Origin: Flavobacteriaceae bacterium
GTDB lineage: Bacteria > Bacteroidota > Bacteroidia > Flavobacteriales > Weeksellaceae
Length of the DNA: 42,196 bases
Assembly (NCBI GenBank): GCA_031277475.1
Contig: JAITMJ010000148.1
Location: 1-42,196 of the forward strand
Direction: 5' to 3'
The notes beneath the pieces were generated by a model. The model had not been told where the DNA came from. It saw only the letters and a program-made list of their open reading frames with translations, and made no database searches. The first letter of the stretch is position 1. Each line of letters begins with the position of its first letter. The translations under genes and the position numbers were made by a program. Shown here piece by piece: positions 15,491-22,625 of this stretch.

Positions 15491-15834
15491 AACAATTAGA
15501 GCATATTTTACAAGTTTCCTGCGTAAAATGGTTTGGACTACAATTTCCAAAATTAACATCGTTATTGATGGCTATTCCAAATGGAGGGCAAAGAAATAAA
15601 ATAGTAGGAGCAAAATTAAAAGCGGAGGGCGTAAGAAAAGGTTGTCCCGATTTATTTCTCGCTATTGCAAAAAACGGATTTAACGGATTGTTTGTAGAAT
15701 TAAAATACGGAAAAAACAAACCAACGGAACATCAAAAAATAATGATTGAAAAATTAAGAGCAGAGGGCTATTTGGTAGAAGTAATCTACGACTTTAAAGA
15801 ATTTCAAGGACTTATAAAAAATTATTTAGCATAA
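15487..15834 (+). CDS. VRR-NUC domain nuclease
   Basis: 115 residues, a stand-alone VRR-NUC domain of the PD-(D/E)XK superfamily, as in phage Holliday-junction or structure-specific nucleases. Diagnostic segments are IPNGGQRNKIVGAKLKAEGVRKGCPDLFLAI, containing the catalytic Asp (PDL), and GLFVELKYGKNKPTEHQ with the catalytic E-x-K. Length and motif order are complete. Its start overlaps the stop of the preceding small gene and its stop overlaps the next start. It probably processes recombination or replication intermediates with the ERF and SSB-like proteins. Confidence 0.93.
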   Translation: MKQLEHILQVSCVKWFGLQFPKLTSLLMAIPNGGQRNKIVGAKLKAEGVRKGCPDLFLAIAKNGFNGLFVELKYGKNKPTEHQKIMIEKLRAEGYLVEVIYDFKEFQGLIKNYLA

Positions 15835-16238
15835 TGAAAAAACAAACAAACATCCTCCCGGACTACGAATGGACACTAATTTGGATGTCCGTGCGATACG
15901 CAATGAATCGGCACACGATAGCATCCGCTACTTTGCCTGCCGAAATCATCAAAAACTCATATTCAAAGATGAGCGAAGACCAAAGAAAACAACTTCACAG
16001 AATGCTTAACGATGAACTCGACAACCAAGACGAAATCGACAAACCGATTTGGGAAAAGTTTAAATGCTTTTTAGATGATGAAAATAGATTTATTGGCAAA
16101 TCAAAAACTGGTTATCGCGGTGAATTAGAAGTTTTTAAATGCGATGAAAAGTTTTATGTCGTGGATGATTATTTAGAATCGCCGTTTAAAGGCAGTTTTT
16201 ATTTGGATGATAAAAAATGGAATATTAACAAAAAATAA
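15834..16238 (+). CDS. Hypothetical phage protein
   Basis: 134 residues. The first half, DYEWTLIWMSVRYAMNRHTIASATLPAEIIKNSYSKMSEDQRKQLHRML, resembles a family seen in many phages and prophages (a WxxxRYxxxRxTxA-type segment) of unknown function. The second half, with FKCDEKFYVVDDYLESPFKGSFYLDD, is beta-like. The start overlaps the VRR-NUC stop by 1 bp. Confidence 0.7.
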   Translation: MKKQTNILPDYEWTLIWMSVRYAMNRHTIASATLPAEIIKNSYSKMSEDQRKQLHRMLNDELDNQDEIDKPIWEKFKCFLDDENRFIGKSKTGYRGELEVFKCDEKFYVVDDYLESPFKGSFYLDDKKWNINKK

Positions 16239-16244
16239 AAAAAT

Positions 16245-16688
16245 ATGAAAAGAAAAATAAAATTTAGAGGAAAACGAAATAATGACAACAGGTGGACGTA
16301 TGGTGGCGCTGTTGGGAATTGGAATAATTGCACTTTTATAATTCCAGATGATTCATTTTCATTTTCCTGCAATGGCAGCGACATTGATTTTGACGTAGAT
16401 TATGTTCTCCCCGAAACAGTTGGGCAATTCACCGGACTTCACGACAAGAACGGAAAGGAGATTTACGAACACGATATTGTGATACTGAACGAGCCTGAGC
16501 CATACAATTATGTTGATTGCTTGATAAAATACGAAAACGCAACGGCAAGTTTTTGTTTGATTGCGCTGTATGATGATTGTTCAATTTATGAACTTTATAA
16601 AAAAGGAACAGTGATGAGTTTGTATATTCCGATTGAAAAAATTGAAGTTATCGGAAACATCCACGAAAACAAAGATTTATTAAAATAA
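16245..16688 (+). CDS. YopX-family protein (2)
   Basis: 147 residues with the YopX layout: start MKRKIKFRGK, central VGQFTGLHDKNGKEIYEHDIV (about 67-87), and end IEVIGNIHENKDLLK. It is a paralogue of the protein encoded at 11773-12246; the start and the last 13 residues are almost the same, while the middle has diverged. This suggests duplication within the phage family and exchange of the central part. Function unknown. Confidence 0.85.
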   Translation: MKRKIKFRGKRNNDNRWTYGGAVGNWNNCTFIIPDDSFSFSCNGSDIDFDVDYVLPETVGQFTGLHDKNGKEIYEHDIVILNEPEPYNYVDCLIKYENATASFCLIALYDDCSIYELYKKGTVMSLYIPIEKIEVIGNIHENKDLLK

Positions 16689-16694
16689 AAAAAT

Positions 16695-17141
16695 ATGGAA
16701 CGAAAATTAGAATTACAGGAAATAAGCGGCTATCTGCCGTATGGGTTAAAATTAACAATGCCGATAGTAAATGGTGTGTATAATATTTGTCAATATAATT
16801 TTAAATCCCAAAAAGTAAATGTTTATAGCGACGAACATTCAGCATTTTCATTAAGCGGCTATCTCGCTATTCTCCGCCCGCTTTCAGACCTCTACAAACC
16901 CATTCAGCACAACGGAAAAGAGGAAATTCCAATAGTGGAGTGTGGGAAAATATGTGGTTTCTATGGAGACGGAAATGAACTTTTTAATTTAGAAGAATTA
17001 TTGATAAAATATGCAACAAGAATAGAAACAATAATTGAAACATTCGACTATCTCCACTCCCGATTCATAGATTATCGCGGATTAATCGAGGTAGGTTTGG
17101 CAATAGACTTAAATACATTAGAAATTAACCCTTATTTATAA
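16695..17141 (+). CDS. Hypothetical phage protein
   Basis: 148 residues with the pattern SGYLPYGLKLTMPIVNGVYNICQYN... CLAI-like mid-part and an ILRPLSDLYKPIQHNGKEEIPIVECGKICGF segment. The IxRPLSDL and HNGKxxIPIxEL-type strings remind me of uncharacterised proteins common in Bacteroidales phages and mobile elements. It starts 6 bp after the YopX gene. No function can be proposed. Confidence 0.65.
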   Translation: MERKLELQEISGYLPYGLKLTMPIVNGVYNICQYNFKSQKVNVYSDEHSAFSLSGYLAILRPLSDLYKPIQHNGKEEIPIVECGKICGFYGDGNELFNLEELLIKYATRIETIIETFDYLHSRFIDYRGLIEVGLAIDLNTLEINPYL

Positions 17142-17147
17142 AAAATT

Positions 17148-17366
17148 ATGAAAGAATTTAAGATTACAATTTATCAAGCCATACTTAGAGATAAGATTAC
17201 AAAGAAAAACTATCATTCTGTCAATGGCGGGTGGAAAGAAAGTGAGGAGGAGGCGATTGAAATTGCCAAAACACATTGTAGATATAGGGATGGGGAAGAT
17301 GAAATATGTAAAATAGTTACGCAAGAAGTGTGGGCGGAGGATTGGCGTTCTCCATCAATTTATTAA
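17148..17366 (+). CDS. Small hypothetical protein (72 aa)
   Basis: 72 residues: a beta hairpin (FKITIYQAILRDKITKKNYHSVNGGWK) and a helix (ESEEEAIEIAKTHCR), then CxI... and an aromatic end (VWAEDWRSPSIY). The EEAIEIAK helix after a strand is typical of small DpnD/PcfM-like phage proteins. It is encoded 6 bp after the previous gene. Confidence 0.6.
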   Translation: MKEFKITIYQAILRDKITKKNYHSVNGGWKESEEEAIEIAKTHCRYRDGEDEICKIVTQEVWAEDWRSPSIY

Positions 17367-17401
17367 TCGTAAATATATTAACCCTTATAAATAATTAAAA
17401 A

Positions 17402-17722
17402 ATGAAAAAAACAGTATTAGAAAAAGCAATAGAGTTAAGAGCAGAGAAAAGATTTAACAATGAATATGAAAATTTGATAAAAATTTGTAATTCAAATGAA
17501 ATTTTAAAAAAACTTAGAATAAAAATACAAGAAAATGAAATAGGTATCATTTCTGGTTATTCTAATAATAAATTATTTGGAGATTTTGCACCATTAGATT
17601 TTTGTAATAAAAACACAAATTATTTAGAAATCAAAAGTAAAATGATAGAAGAATTTATCAGGGAAGAAACGAAAAATGTTTTAGACAAACTCGATAATAT
17701 CAGTTATTTATTTAATCAATAA
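17402..17722 (+). CDS. Hypothetical protein (106 aa)
   Basis: 106 residues, Lys/Glu/Asn-rich, predominantly helical with a short central loop (GIISGYSNNKLFGDFAPLDF). I see no motif. It has a lower GC content than its neighbours and a 35-bp AT-rich gap before it, one of the few gaps in the operon. Confidence 0.6.
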   Translation: MKKTVLEKAIELRAEKRFNNEYENLIKICNSNEILKKLRIKIQENEIGIISGYSNNKLFGDFAPLDFCNKNTNYLEIKSKMIEEFIREETKNVLDKLDNISYLFNQ

Positions 17723-17738
17723 AAAAAAATAGAAAAAA

Positions 17739-18017
17739 ATGGAAAACGAAATTTCAATACACGAATTTATGCGCCGGTTTCTGCCAAGATATAACAGCAG
17801 ATTTGCAGATTTTAAAGAATACTTCGTGGAACATAATTTTAATGATAGGCTTATTTTCATTGAAAATACATTCCCAGAAGCCATCGCAAACTTCAAGGAA
17901 AAAATCTGCAAAAGTCAAATAGAGATGATTGCTAATAATTTCAATCACGATAATATGCGTTGCCTGTATAAAGATATAATGAATTACGAACAACCAACCT
18001 TAAACGATTTATTATGA
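17739..18017 (+). CDS. Small protein, paralogue of the leftward gene at 25512
   Basis: 92 residues. The pattern EFMRRFLPRYNSRFADFKEYFVEHNFNDRLIFIENTFPEAIANFKEKI aligns by eye with DFFGKYLPNYEQKRKAFFSEYAKYPPHEKIMAFSDKYLEEALKNFSD of the leftward gene at 25512-25742. Both share F-x-x-(K/R)-(Y/F)-L-P-x-Y and a later EAxxNF, so I consider them related. The stop overlaps the next start (ATGA). Function unknown. Confidence 0.65.
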   Translation: MENEISIHEFMRRFLPRYNSRFADFKEYFVEHNFNDRLIFIENTFPEAIANFKEKICKSQIEMIANNFNHDNMRCLYKDIMNYEQPTLNDLL

Positions 18018-18175
18018 AACCACTATCACACGACATTTCCCGATGCACGAACAAAGAATGCGAGTTAGAATGCCGGAGAAAAGAACCAAGCGACAACCAC
18101 TTTCAGTCGTATTTTGAATTTATACCGATTGACGGAAAGTGCTATCACCAAATAGAATTAAATATAGAATTATGA
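18014..18175 (+). CDS. Small cysteine-containing protein (53 aa)
   Basis: ATG at 18014, overlapping the previous stop; 53 residues. An N-terminal cluster C11-x4-C16-x3-C20 (SRCTNKECELECRRK) and a later C43 (GKCYHQIE) suggest metal binding. The stop overlaps the next start (ATGA at 18172). Small proteins with a CTNxxC-type start are common in phages of Bacteroidota; their function is not known to me. Confidence 0.6.
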   Translation: MKPLSHDISRCTNKECELECRRKEPSDNHFQSYFEFIPIDGKCYHQIELNIEL

Positions 18176-19032
18176 ACGGAATATGCTTTAAAGAAACATT
18201 GTTTAACGCCGTAATAAACGGAAGTAAAACACAAACAAGGCGTTTGATGAAAGATAAAACGCCTATCGGAAATTGGGAAGAAACTTATAAATTTTCCCGC
18301 TACAAAGTAGGCGAAATTCTGTATTTGAAAGAGCCGTATTCATTAGATACCATTGCTTTTGACGGAAAAGTAACCTACAAATTCGATAATCCAAATGAAC
18401 GCACCGTGTCAAATGGCTTTAAATGGGAAAACAAACTCTTTATGCCTGCCAAATACGCCCGATATTTCATCGAAATTACCGCCGTCCGTTGTGAGCGGTT
18501 GCAGGAGATAAGCGATGAAGATATTGTAAAAGAAGGTACGTTAGATTGGGTAAAGTGGTGGGCTGAAAAAAACGCTCCGGATTATGAATACCAACATTGG
18601 ATCAACGACAATATAAACGGACACGACCAAAGCGAAAGCTATTGCAATAAATGCGGAAATAAAGAAATAAAAAGGCGAAGAAAACTCGCCCTTAAAAAAG
18701 GGTATAAACAAACAGAAATAGAAGATGAAATATTCTTAGACGGCGGTTGGTCTCAGGAAGAAGATAGAATCCCACATTGTGAAATATGTGAAAAAAATTT
18801 AGAATATTCATACATCGGTACAGATAATTTTATGGATGAAGAAGTAAAATATTTAGAATTTGATAAATCAGGTGCATATTTCATTGAACATTCAGACATA
18901 GAAGAAATTTTTAATTATGCTGGATTTAGACGAAAAGCCTACGCCAAACTCATCAACTCCATTAACGGCAAGGGAACTTGGGAAAGTAACGCATTTGTTT
19001 GGTGCTATGATTTTAAATTAATTAAAAAATAA
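18172..19032 (+). CDS. ASCH-like phage protein with inserted zinc knuckle
   Basis: 286 residues from the ATG at 18172, which overlaps the preceding stop. The frame is open from 18139, but that part shadows the small gene. The N-terminus (ICFKETLFNAVINGSKTQTRRLMKD, then YKVGEILYLKEPYS and ARYFIEITAVRCERLQEISDEDIVKEG) is the ASCH-like domain of many phage proteins, thought to bind RNA or modified nucleotides. Between this and the C-terminal AFVWCYDFKLI lies an insertion of about 80 residues with C158-x2-C161 and C203-x2-C206 (YCNKCG, HCEICE), a zinc-ribbon-like element. Most relatives I know lack it. Confidence 0.8.
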   Translation: MNGICFKETLFNAVINGSKTQTRRLMKDKTPIGNWEETYKFSRYKVGEILYLKEPYSLDTIAFDGKVTYKFDNPNERTVSNGFKWENKLFMPAKYARYFIEITAVRCERLQEISDEDIVKEGTLDWVKWWAEKNAPDYEYQHWINDNINGHDQSESYCNKCGNKEIKRRRKLALKKGYKQTEIEDEIFLDGGWSQEEDRIPHCEICEKNLEYSYIGTDNFMDEEVKYLEFDKSGAYFIEHSDIEEIFNYAGFRRKAYAKLINSINGKGTWESNAFVWCYDFKLIKK

Positions 19033-19040
19033 TAGAAATT

Positions 19041-19256
19041 ATGATTTCAGAAAAAGCAAAAGAATTAGGAAAAGAGCCAATTAACAATACAGAGAGGTGG
19101 AATGGCGGCTTAACCAAGCGAGAATACTTTGCAGCAATGGCAATGCAAGGGATGACAATGTTCATTCCCGAATATAAAGGTTGTTTTGCTGATATTGCAA
19201 AGGACTGCATAAAACTTGCCGATGCCATTTTGGAAGAATTGTCAAAAAATGAGTAA
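19041..19256 (+). CDS. Small conserved-looking phage protein
   Basis: 71 residues with GGLTKREYFAAMAMQGMTMF and a helical C-terminus (DIAKDCIKLADAILEELSKNE). The GLTKREYFAAxAMQG string is one I associate with small proteins in many phages of Bacteroidota and Proteobacteria; no function is known to me. It sits 8 bp after the ASCH-like gene. Confidence 0.7.
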   Translation: MISEKAKELGKEPINNTERWNGGLTKREYFAAMAMQGMTMFIPEYKGCFADIAKDCIKLADAILEELSKNE

Positions 19257-19274
19257 TAATTAAACAAAAATAAA

Positions 19275-19679
19275 ATGGAAAAAGAACTACAACTCGTGAG
19301 TTTCGAGCAAGCGTTAGCCCTTAAAAAATTAGGGTTTGATTGGGAAACGAACCATCGTTATTTGAACGATAAAAGCATAATGTTAGATGTCTCAAAAGCA
19401 AATTGGAATAATAATCCATTGGCTATGGAAAATGTCAATGTAATTGGCGGACTTTCCGCCCCAACAGTTGCATTAGCATTAAAGTGGTTTCGGGATGTGA
19501 AAAATAAAATGTTTGCTATTACAATAAAAGAAGGGTATTGGTATATCGGTTATATAATTGACCATTCAAAACAAGATGCCTCTTTTATTGAAACAGAACT
19601 TTTAAACCCCTACGAATTTGCCGAATCCGCGCTTTTAGACGAATTATTGGAAATTTTAAAACCCGAAAAAAAGGATTAA
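19275..19679 (+). CDS. Hypothetical phage protein
   Basis: 134 residues. It begins MEKELQLVSFEQALALKKLGFDW and contains LSAPTVALALKWFRDVKNKMFAITI, a PTxxLALKWFRD string that recurs in Bacteroidota phage proteins of unknown function. A C-terminal helix (EFAESALLDELLEILK) follows. It is encoded 18 bp downstream of the previous gene and is probably co-transcribed. Confidence 0.65.
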   Translation: MEKELQLVSFEQALALKKLGFDWETNHRYLNDKSIMLDVSKANWNNNPLAMENVNVIGGLSAPTVALALKWFRDVKNKMFAITIKEGYWYIGYIIDHSKQDASFIETELLNPYEFAESALLDELLEILKPEKKD

Positions 19680-19694
19680 CAGAATTATTTTGAA

Positions 19695-20141
19695 ATGAAA
19701 ATTGAAAGCAAATTTGCATTTAACAAAAAATATTATGTCAAAATCTGCGCCGGAAAACAACGGGCACTAAAAGAACTAATGTATTTCAAAGACGATATGA
19801 AATTTGATTTATTTATGAAATGGCAATGGTATTTTAAATATCGAGAGGCATTGATTAGAGTTGCCCACCCCCGATGGTATGTGGATATAGATATGGGAAG
19901 TTATGATTATGTTCCAAAAATTGAAGAAGAAATTACACGACTTAAAAACAAAATTAAGGCGGCAAAATCGAAAATAACAGAGTGGAGCAACAAACTTTCA
20001 GAGGTTGAAAATAATTGGGACAAATTGTTCGCAATCACAGAAGACGAAAGGTATCACAATACCATTAATAAAATAAATGAAAAAAGGTTCAATTTAAAAA
20101 ACCTTGAAGAAGAATTGAAGCAATTGGAATCTAAACAATGA
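19695..20141 (+). CDS. Hypothetical coiled-coil protein
   Basis: 148 residues. The first ~75 are rich in aromatic residues (FDLFMKWQWYFKYREALIRVAHPRWYVDI). The remainder (about 77-148) is a long charged coiled coil (EEEITRLKNKIKAAKSKITEWSNKLSEVE... NLKEELKQLESK type). This could be a structural or scaffold-like partner for another early protein. No family recognised. Confidence 0.65.
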   Translation: MKIESKFAFNKKYYVKICAGKQRALKELMYFKDDMKFDLFMKWQWYFKYREALIRVAHPRWYVDIDMGSYDYVPKIEEEITRLKNKIKAAKSKITEWSNKLSEVENNWDKLFAITEDERYHNTINKINEKRFNLKNLEEELKQLESKQ

Positions 20142-20170
20142 TTATCAATGCGTTTGTAATTTTTAAAAAG

Positions 20171-20191
20171 AATAATGAATAATGAATAATG
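20171..20191 (+). repeat. AATAATG heptamer x3 at the methyltransferase start
   Basis: Three exact copies of AATAATG lie in tandem; the ATG of the third copy is the methyltransferase start codon. The ATGs of copies 1 and 2 run into early stops in other frames. Changes of copy number would alter the leader and the number of decoy starts, which could tune translation. Confidence 0.85.
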
Positions 20192-21034
20192 ACACACGGC
20201 TCACTTTTTTCAGGAATCGGCGGTTTTGAAATCGCCGCAGAACAAGCAGGATTTAAAAACGTGTTTTCGTGCGAAATAGACGCTTTTTGCAGGCAAGTTT
20301 TAAAATATCACTTTCCAAAAAACGAAATTTATGAAGACATCAAAAAAACAGACTTTAAAAAATACAGAGGTGCAATTAGCGTTGTTTCCGGCGGATTTCC
20401 TTGTCAGCCATTTTCTGTTGCAGGAAAGCGAAAAGGCACGGGAGATAACCGCTACCTCTGGGATGAGATGTTTAGATGCATTCGAGAGATTCAGCCAAAA
20501 TGGGTCATCGCTGAAAACGTTCCGGGATTGCTTACTATCGAGCAAGGAATGGTATTCGAGCAAGCGTGTGCTGATTTGGAAACGGAAAATTACGAAGTTC
20601 AAACGTTCATTATTCCTGCTTGCGCCATTGACGCTCCACACCGAAGAAGCCGAGTTTGGATTATTGCCCACTCCGAGAAAAACGGACGGCGAAAGAGGCG
20701 GACAGAAAGTAACCTCGATGAAAGTAACACGCCCGAAAAGCGGTCAAGTGTTTATGGCAACCTTGAACGACTTGGCGAAAAGCAAATTACTGCCGACACC
20801 GCAAGCGAGAGACTTCAAAGGAATATGCCACGATACGCAGAAATGTTTGCCAAACCATTTTCAAACTTCCCAACTCAATCACCTGTACGTGGAAGAGATG
20901 ATGGGATTTCCGCCGGATTGGTTGGCATTACCTTTCCAAAGTGGCGAAGAAAATCACTTGAAGCACTCGGAAACGCAATAGTTCCGCAAATCGCCTACCA
21001 AATTTTTAAAACCATAAAAAATATAGAGATATGA
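20189..21034 (+). CDS. C5-cytosine DNA methyltransferase
   Basis: 281 residues with the ordered motifs of a Dcm-type enzyme: motif I SLFSGIGGFE (5-14), motif IV GGFPCQPFS with catalytic C72, motif VI ENV (109-111), motif VIII HRRSRVW (151-157), a short target-recognition region (about 165-245) and motif X ALGNAIVPQIA (about 261-272). It transfers a methyl group from SAM to cytosine. No restriction enzyme is seen nearby, so it probably protects phage DNA from host restriction or marks it. The start codon lies in a heptamer array. Most of the gene (residues 48-264) is also open in a second frame that looks like a real protein. The next gene overlaps by ATGA. Confidence 0.95.
   Translation: MTHGSLFSGIGGFEIAAEQAGFKNVFSCEIDAFCRQVLKYHFPKNEIYEDIKKTDFKKYRGAISVVSGGFPCQPFSVAGKRKGTGDNRYLWDEMFRCIREIQPKWVIAENVPGLLTIEQGMVFEQACADLETENYEVQTFIIPACAIDAPHRRSRVWIIAHSEKNGRRKRRTESNLDESNTPEKRSSVYGNLERLGEKQITADTASERLQRNMPRYAEMFAKPFSNFPTQSPVRGRDDGISAGLVGITFPKWRRKSLEALGNAIVPQIAYQIFKTIKNIEI
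20331..20981 (+). CDS. Overlapping gene inside the methyltransferase, LLPTP-type protein
   Basis: A 216-residue frame lies wholly inside the methyltransferase gene in a different frame. It is not random in content: it contains CLDAFERFSQNGSSLKTF, a W-x-K core (RVLIWKRK), two LLPTP motifs (111-115 and 153-157, the second followed by QARDFKG) and a C-terminal QLNHLYVEEMMGFPPDW (181-197). From memory, the LLPTP...ARDxK...VEEMMGFPxxW string belongs to proteins found beside or fused to phage C5 methyltransferases, so both frames appear to be under selection. The start is uncertain (ATG at 20331 used). It might be a separate specificity or accessory subunit. No alignment could be run. Confidence 0.55.
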   Translation: MKTSKKQTLKNTEVQLALFPADFLVSHFLLQESEKAREITATSGMRCLDAFERFSQNGSSLKTFRDCLLSSKEWYSSKRVLIWKRKITKFKRSLFLLAPLTLHTEEAEFGLLPTPRKTDGERGGQKVTSMKVTRPKSGQVFMATLNDLAKSKLLPTPQARDFKGICHDTQKCLPNHFQTSQLNHLYVEEMMGFPPDWLALPFQSGEENHLKHSETQ

Positions 21035-21279
21035 AAGAATTTTTATTTAAAACAGGCTTATACAGAGCAACATTATTAAGTTATGAGCGTAAACCTCAAT
21101 CAATTAGCAAAGAATACAACCCCTATTTCAATGAATTTTCATTAACGGTTGAGAAGCGTTATTTGTTTGGATTATTTAAAATAACAAAAAAGATAAATTA
21201 CGATTACGTTGCAAAAGAAAATAGTGGGAATTACACGTCTCATTGGGATGATTTAATTAAAAATAAAATAGGAATATAA
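21031..21279 (+). CDS. Hypothetical protein (82 aa)
   Basis: 82 residues; the start overlaps the methyltransferase stop (ATGA). It is beta-like and aromatic (EFLFKTGLYRATLLSYERKPQSISKEYNPYFNEFSLTVEKRYLFGLFKITKKI). No motif recognised. Coupling to the methyltransferase suggests, but does not prove, a related role. Confidence 0.6.
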   Translation: MKEFLFKTGLYRATLLSYERKPQSISKEYNPYFNEFSLTVEKRYLFGLFKITKKINYDYVAKENSGNYTSHWDDLIKNKIGI

Positions 21280-21281
21280 TT

Positions 21282-21506
21282 ATGAAACCAAAAAAACAAA
21301 TAAAATTAAGCGAATTACAAGATAAGGAAAAGATTAGCCTTATCTTAAAAAACGGAACAGTCATAACAGGTATTTTTCAATTTATTGACGGCGATGAATT
21401 TGATGGTGATATAGTATTAAGTCCATTATCCAAAAATAAAAATACACCAATGCTCGGATGGAATATTAGCAAAGTCGCTAAAATTTTAAAAATAATAGAG
21501 ATATGA
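21282..21506 (+). CDS. Small beta-rich protein (Sm/SH3-like by eye)
   Basis: 74 residues. KISLILKNGTVITGIFQFIDGDEFDGDIVLSPL followed by GWNISKVAKIL reads as a five-stranded barrel of the Sm/SH3 kind, as in small RNA- or protein-binding modules. The similarity is structural impression only. It ends in an ATGA overlap with the next gene (21503). Confidence 0.55.
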   Translation: MKPKKQIKLSELQDKEKISLILKNGTVITGIFQFIDGDEFDGDIVLSPLSKNKNTPMLGWNISKVAKILKIIEI

Positions 21507-21829
21507 AAATAAAAATTGAAGTGAAATCAGAATTAGAAATTGAGTTTGATGAAAATTCAACAGAATTTAAAGAATTGTTTGAAAATTACAACAAGTATTT
21601 TATAGAATGTTGCGATTATGAGGAATTTGCGGAAATCATCGCAAGTCATATAGCAAGATTCGGTATTGAAGACCTTATAGAGGGAGTAGGTTTTGTTAAG
21701 CGTAATGGAAAAAAACAAAAAGATTACTTATCTCCTGATGGAGTAGTACGGGAGTATGACAATCCGATAAATGTAATTGCCGATTTTACTATGAATGGAG
21801 TATTAGATTATGAAACTTATGTGTATTAA
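21503..21829 (+). CDS. Hypothetical acidic protein (108 aa)
   Basis: 108 residues, acidic. It starts with a strand MKIKIEVKSELEIEFDENSTEFKELFENYNKYF, continues with a helix EFAEIIASHIARFGIEDLIEGVGFV, and ends in a polar tail. The ExEFxE...IASHIARFGxxxLIEGVG segment looks conserved for phage early proteins but I cannot name it. It is coupled to the preceding gene by ATGA. Confidence 0.6.
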   Translation: MKIKIEVKSELEIEFDENSTEFKELFENYNKYFIECCDYEEFAEIIASHIARFGIEDLIEGVGFVKRNGKKQKDYLSPDGVVREYDNPINVIADFTMNGVLDYETYVY

Positions 21830-21841
21830 AATAAAATAGAT

Positions 21842-22069
21842 ATGAAAACCCGCACAATAAAATTCACCTACGAGGGAAAAGACTACGAGGAGACGTTTGC
21901 CGTAACCGGCGATGATTTTGGGACGTTTTTCAAAGATTATGCCTTTGTTATTGATTATTCCACAAAAGACAACCAAATCTGTGTTTATGAATACTATCCG
22001 AATTTGGATGGAACTTTCGACATATACAGACAAAATTTAATTTATTCCGAAAAAATAAAAGACTTATGA
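21842..22069 (+). CDS. Hypothetical protein (75 aa)
   Basis: 75 residues. A beta-rich start (TRTIKFTYEGKDYEETFAVTGDDFGTFFKDYAFVIDYSTKDNQICVYEYYPNLDG) is followed by a short tail. No family recognised. The stop overlaps the next start (ATGA at 22066). Confidence 0.6.
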   Translation: MKTRTIKFTYEGKDYEETFAVTGDDFGTFFKDYAFVIDYSTKDNQICVYEYYPNLDGTFDIYRQNLIYSEKIKDL

Positions 22070-22332
22070 AAAAACCATATACAGTAGAAATAGAGAATTG
22101 GTGTGTTGTTTCTTTGAAAAAAGAAAATGGCAAAGATTATATGAAAGAGCAGGGATTACCTGTTTTCAATGAAACTTTAAGAGAATGTGTGAAGTTTATA
22201 AATAGAGAATCATTAAGCGGGTTAAAAAAAATAAAAATATCCGATATGGAAATATTTTACATTGACGGAGATACGGTTTTTGGATATATTATAAGAAAAA
22301 GTTACATAGTAAAATCATTAAAAGACTTATGA
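22066..22332 (+). CDS. Hypothetical protein (88 aa)
   Basis: 88 residues, mixed alpha/beta (MKKPYTVEIENWCVVSLKKENGKDYMKEQG... ECVKFINRESL... DMEIFYIDGDTVFGYIIRKSYIV). No motif recognised. It is translationally coupled on both sides: the start overlaps the previous stop and the stop overlaps the start of the XRE gene (22329). The ends of this gene and the previous one share the DNA string AAAGACTTATGA. Confidence 0.6.
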   Translation: MKKPYTVEIENWCVVSLKKENGKDYMKEQGLPVFNETLRECVKFINRESLSGLKKIKISDMEIFYIDGDTVFGYIIRKSYIVKSLKDL

Positions 22333-22616
22333 GAACAGTCGAAACAAACAACCTAAAAAAACTATTTGCCACGAGATTTAAGTCGGCGCGTTTAACGAGT
22401 GGATTTTCATTGCAGGATTTGGCTGATGCGATGGGAAATCAATTATCTCGTCAAGCATTGCATCGTTACGATAAAGGAGAAGTAATTCCCGACAGCAAAA
22501 CAATCAACTTATTAGCGAAAGCATTAAACATATCACCGAGTTATTTTTTTAGAGAAACAAAAGTAAAAATCGAAATACCGGAATATATTGAATATCACAA
22601 ACTTGAACATTATTAA
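22329..22616 (+). CDS. XRE-family HTH regulator
   Basis: 95 residues with a clear XRE helix-turn-helix (about 12-72): LFATRFKSARLTSGFSLQDLADAM... LSRQALHRYDKGEVIPDSKTINLLAKALNISPSYFF. The sequence after it (ETKVKIEIPEYIEYHKL) resembles the linker of XRE proteins that continue into an ImmA/IrrE (DUF955) peptidase domain. Here it stops, so it is either a stand-alone regulator or a shortened form. It may control the early-to-late switch. Confidence 0.85.
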   Translation: MRTVETNNLKKLFATRFKSARLTSGFSLQDLADAMGNQLSRQALHRYDKGEVIPDSKTINLLAKALNISPSYFFRETKVKIEIPEYIEYHKLEHY

Positions 22617-22625
22617 AAAAAGAAA

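Noticed and set aside
11773-16688. Link of the YopX proteins to Yersinia effectors
   Set aside because: The family name comes from a Bacillus phage gene; there is no relation to type III secretion effectors.
20300-20671. Minus-strand frame of 123 codons inside the methyltransferase
   Set aside because: Unlike the plus-strand second frame, it shows no family-like motif.
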